In this document: positions 5,007-5,267 of the stretch, in pieces | Layout of the letters: each line of letters begins with the position of its first letter | Position numbering within the stretch: position 1 is the stretch's first letter | Source: Candidatus Magasanikiibacteriota bacterium | GTDB lineage: Bacteria > Patescibacteriota > Patescibacteriia > Magasanikbacterales > GWA2-37-8 | Length of the DNA: 5,267 nt | Assembly (NCBI GenBank): GCA_903858555.1 | Contig: CAIOJG010000190.1 | Coordinates: 1-5,267, forward strand | Direction: 5' to 3' | Position numbers and translations under genes: made by a program | The notes under the pieces: generated by a model | What the model was told of the DNA's origin: nothing | The model's input: the letters and a program-made list of their open reading frames with translations, nothing else | The model's database searches: none

Positions 5007-5207
5007 GGTGAGCCCAAATGCGGCAGGCCATTTTCGTAATCACATGACATAGGTCATCACTCATCACCGACCTCACCAGCCAATAAGAAGGCTATCAGAT
5101 ATAATTGGTGACATCGCAATTAATAATAATTCATCATGGAAATAAAGTTGCAAACAACTAACAATAAAATCAACTAAACCCTAATGCTATACTAATACGG
5201 ACAATAG

Positions 5208-5249
5208 GCCTGTCAGCCTGTCACCCTGGCATTAATAATAATAATAATA
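5208..5249. repeat. Simple-sequence tracts: 8-bp doublet and (TAA)n
   Basis: GCCTGTCA occurs twice head to tail (5208-5223), and a TAA trinucleotide run of more than five copies follows (5233-5249). A related GGCTTGTCAC lies just after it, near 5253-5262. These are low-complexity elements without a visible gene context. Confidence 0.7.
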
Positions 5250-5267
5250 GAAGGCTTGTCACTCTTG

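Larger units (their letters stand above)
4883..5267. other. Segment unrelated to purF: repeat-bearing, no recognisable gene
   Basis: From about 4865-4885 onward the sequence no longer encodes PurF and changes character. It starts with a 38-bp tandem repeat, then a stop-rich stretch in all frames with short simple-sequence runs: AATAATAATT near 5121-5131, (TAA)n at 5233-5249 and a GCCTGTCA doublet at 5208-5223. One CTAAACCCTAA string (about 5173-5183) resembles a single plant-type telomere unit, which alone means little. No bacterial promoter, terminator or gene was recognised. The texture is more like eukaryotic intergenic DNA than a compact bacterial genome. The origin is uncertain. Confidence 0.55.

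Noticed and set aside
4903..5012. CRISPR array
   Set aside because: The 38-bp units abut directly with no unique spacers, and no cas genes are present.
5173..5183. Plant-type telomere repeat
   Set aside because: Only about one and a half CCCTAAA units are present, which is expected by chance.

Overview
The window is bacterial DNA dominated by a leftward (minus-strand) purine-biosynthesis operon, read in the order purF (3' end only), purD, purN, purH. These catalyse the first, second, third and last two steps of de novo IMP synthesis. The genes are packed very tightly: purF to purD 15 nt with the ATG start chosen here, purD/purN overlapping by 4 nt (ATGA), and purN to purH 1 nt, so one co-translated message is likely. 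The standard genetic code fits, because purD ends with TGA exactly at a plausible family C-terminus. None of the pur starts has a clear Shine-Dalgarno sequence. Moderately low G+C, tight packing and a PurD C-terminus ending in an HRxDIGT-type motif are compatible with a Patescibacteria/CPR-like or otherwise uncultured bacterium. That placement is inference with low confidence.

Left of the operon, positions 1-1117 are AT-rich with little coding. They hold the N-terminal end of a leftward hydrophobic protein (1-110), a strong-looking rightward extended -10 promoter (244-272), a leader of about 200 nt, a 40-aa basic protein with a GRDAxxG motif (476-598), a dense series of hairpins (622-818), and a leftward two-segment membrane ORF directly downstream of purH (866-1093). 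The hairpin cluster includes a rightward terminator candidate (718-744) and a leftward intrinsic terminator (640-673). The two transcription units are therefore convergent and overlap at their ends. A small leftward RNA of about 170 nt could also come from this cluster.

At the right end, purF homology stops abruptly at about 4865-4885. The DNA then changes to a 38-bp tandem repeat (4903-5006) and a stop-rich segment with simple-sequence tracts and no recognisable gene (to 5267). The open frame runs on into the repeats, but those residues do not look like PurF. This is either a real rearrangement that destroyed purF or, more likely, a chimeric assembly join to unrelated, possibly eukaryote-like DNA. 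That breakpoint and the hairpin cluster are the two places most worth checking. No CRISPR array, transposase, tRNA or rRNA was seen.
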